From assembly GCA_019413245.1 (NCBI GenBank), contig DXNX01000145.1:1-6308 (forward strand): a stretch of 6,308 nucleotides of DNA, read 5' to 3'. Source of the stretch: Oscillospiraceae bacterium. Its GTDB lineage: Bacteria > Bacillota > Clostridia > Oscillospirales > Ruminococcaceae. Positions within the stretch are counted from its first letter, which is position 1, and each line of letters begins with the position of its first letter. The translations under genes and the position numbers were made by a program. The notes beneath the pieces are model-generated. The model was not told where the DNA came from. It ran no database searches and saw only the letters and a program-made list of their open reading frames with translations. Shown one piece after another: positions 5,549-6,308 of the stretch.

Positions 5549-6307
5549 TTATTGCTTGGCCGTTCTCTGTTCGGCTTCCCATGCGGTGAGCAGAACCGCG
5601 GAAACCTGTTCCAGATTTTCCCGCGCATTGACCACAGCCTGGGTTTCCTCCGGGGACATGGTCTCAGCCTTTTTGCGGCGGGTCTGCTTTTCCAGTGCCT
5701 TCTCCGCTTCCTTGATGCGGTTCTTGGTCTCCCGGTCCAGAGATTTGCCCGCCTTGCTGCCCAGCGCCGTATTCACCCGATACAGGGCGCTCTCGGCAGC
5801 ATTCAGGGCTTCAATGGCAGATTTGCGTTCCTTATCCTGTCCGGCATACATGGCAGCGTCCCGCATGGCCCGCTGGATCTCCTCCTCACTGAGGTTGGAG
5901 GTGCCAGTGATGGTGATGCTCTGCTGTTTGCCGGTGCCCAGGTCCTTGGCGCTGACCGTCACGATGCCATTGGCGTCAATATCAAAGGTGACTTCGATCT
6001 GGGGTACACCGGCCCAGGCACGCTTGATGCCCTTGAGCGTAAAGGTGCCCAGCAGCTTGTTATCCCGGGCGAATTCCCGCTCGCCCTGCAGCACCTTGAT
6101 CTCGACGGTGGACTGGAACGGCGCCGCCGTGGTGAAGATTTTGGAAAAGCGGGTGGGAATGGTGGAGTTGCGCTCGATCAGATGGGTAGCCACACCGCCC
6201 ACCGTCTCAATGGACAGGGTCAGCGGGGTCACATCCATGAGCAGCAGGCTCTCGCCGCCGCTGGCCAGCACTTCCCCGCCCAGGCGTCCGCCCTGTACGG
6301 CAGCGCC
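5549..6307 (-). CDS. Hsp70/DnaK-family chaperone, C-terminal part (truncated by window edge)
   Basis: ATP-dependent chaperone; the visible 252 residues start at the end of the nucleotide-binding domain (GAAVQGG), so the start codon is beyond base 6308. Next come the linker and beta-sandwich substrate domain: [85 protein letters not shown], then LSEEEI and a helical lid of about 110 residues. Placed on E. coli DnaK, the full protein would be about 620-630 residues, normal for DnaK. Differences from standard DnaK are Ser for Gly in the LSLGIET segment, RAWAG where APRG is usual before [14 protein letters not shown] for the usual TAADNQT, and a C-terminus EAEQRTAKQ without the acidic EEVK-like tail. 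It has no dnaJ downstream and ends at a shared terminator. I therefore favour a DnaK paralogue over the main DnaK, and give no symbol. Confidence 0.9.
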   Translation of the reverse strand, partial: GAAVQGGRLGGEVLASGGESLLLMDVTPLTLSIETVGGVATHLIERNSTIPTRFSKIFTTAAPFQSTVEIKVLQGEREFARDNKLLGTFTLKGIKRAWAGVPQIEVTFDIDANGIVTVSAKDLGTGKQQSITITGTSNLSEEEIQRAMRDAAMYAGQDKERKSAIEALNAAESALYRVNTALGSKAGKSLDRETKNRIKEAEKALEKQTRRKKAETMSPEETQAVVNARENLEQVSAVLLTAWEAEQRTAKQ

Positions 6308-6308
6308 C

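Overview
The window looks like a chromosomal housekeeping segment of a GC-rich, low-complexity-free Firmicute, most likely a gut Clostridia member of the Faecalibacterium/Subdoligranulum/Gemmiger type. This is inferred from strong AAAGGAG ribosome binding sites, GC-rich coding with AT-rich promoters, and the combination of ZapA, a long U32 protein, dUTPase, Maf and MreB. The genus is a guess from composition and gene style; no 16S or other marker is present.

Layout. At the left edge (1-459, minus) is the N-terminal part of a glycogen/alpha-glucan phosphorylase gene. It is read leftward from a good promoter at 596-624 through a leader of about 130 nt. A divergent rightward block begins at a promoter near 696-701, whose -10 box sits inside a perfect 19-bp palindrome. 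The block runs zapA (775-1143), a U32-family protein resembling the RlhA rRNA hydroxylase (1140-3218, ATGA overlap with zapA), dut (3242-3691), maf (3780-4340) and mreB (4381-5454). A near-consensus promoter inside the last codons of the U32 gene (3178-3207) probably gives dut and the genes after it their own transcription. A perfect GC-rich hairpin lies between maf and mreB and runs into the mreB ribosome binding site. A bidirectional terminator at 5502-5534 ends the block and also ends a convergent, truncated Hsp70/DnaK-type gene (5549-6307, minus) that enters from the right edge.

How the genes relate. ZapA (Z-ring) and MreB (elongasome scaffold) are cell-shape and division factors. dUTPase and Maf remove unwanted nucleotides (dUTP; modified or excess pyrimidine NTPs). 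The U32 protein is probably an RNA-modifying hydroxylase. The phosphorylase (storage glucan breakdown) and the Hsp70 are separate transcription units.

No unknown defence, mobile or other novel system is evident. There are no transposases, CRISPR repeats, tRNAs or rRNAs that I could recognise. The points worth a second look are regulatory (the palindromes, the mreB hairpin, the internal dut promoter) and organisational (mreB without mreC/mreD or radC beside it; an Hsp70 without dnaJ downstream and with divergent substrate-domain motifs).
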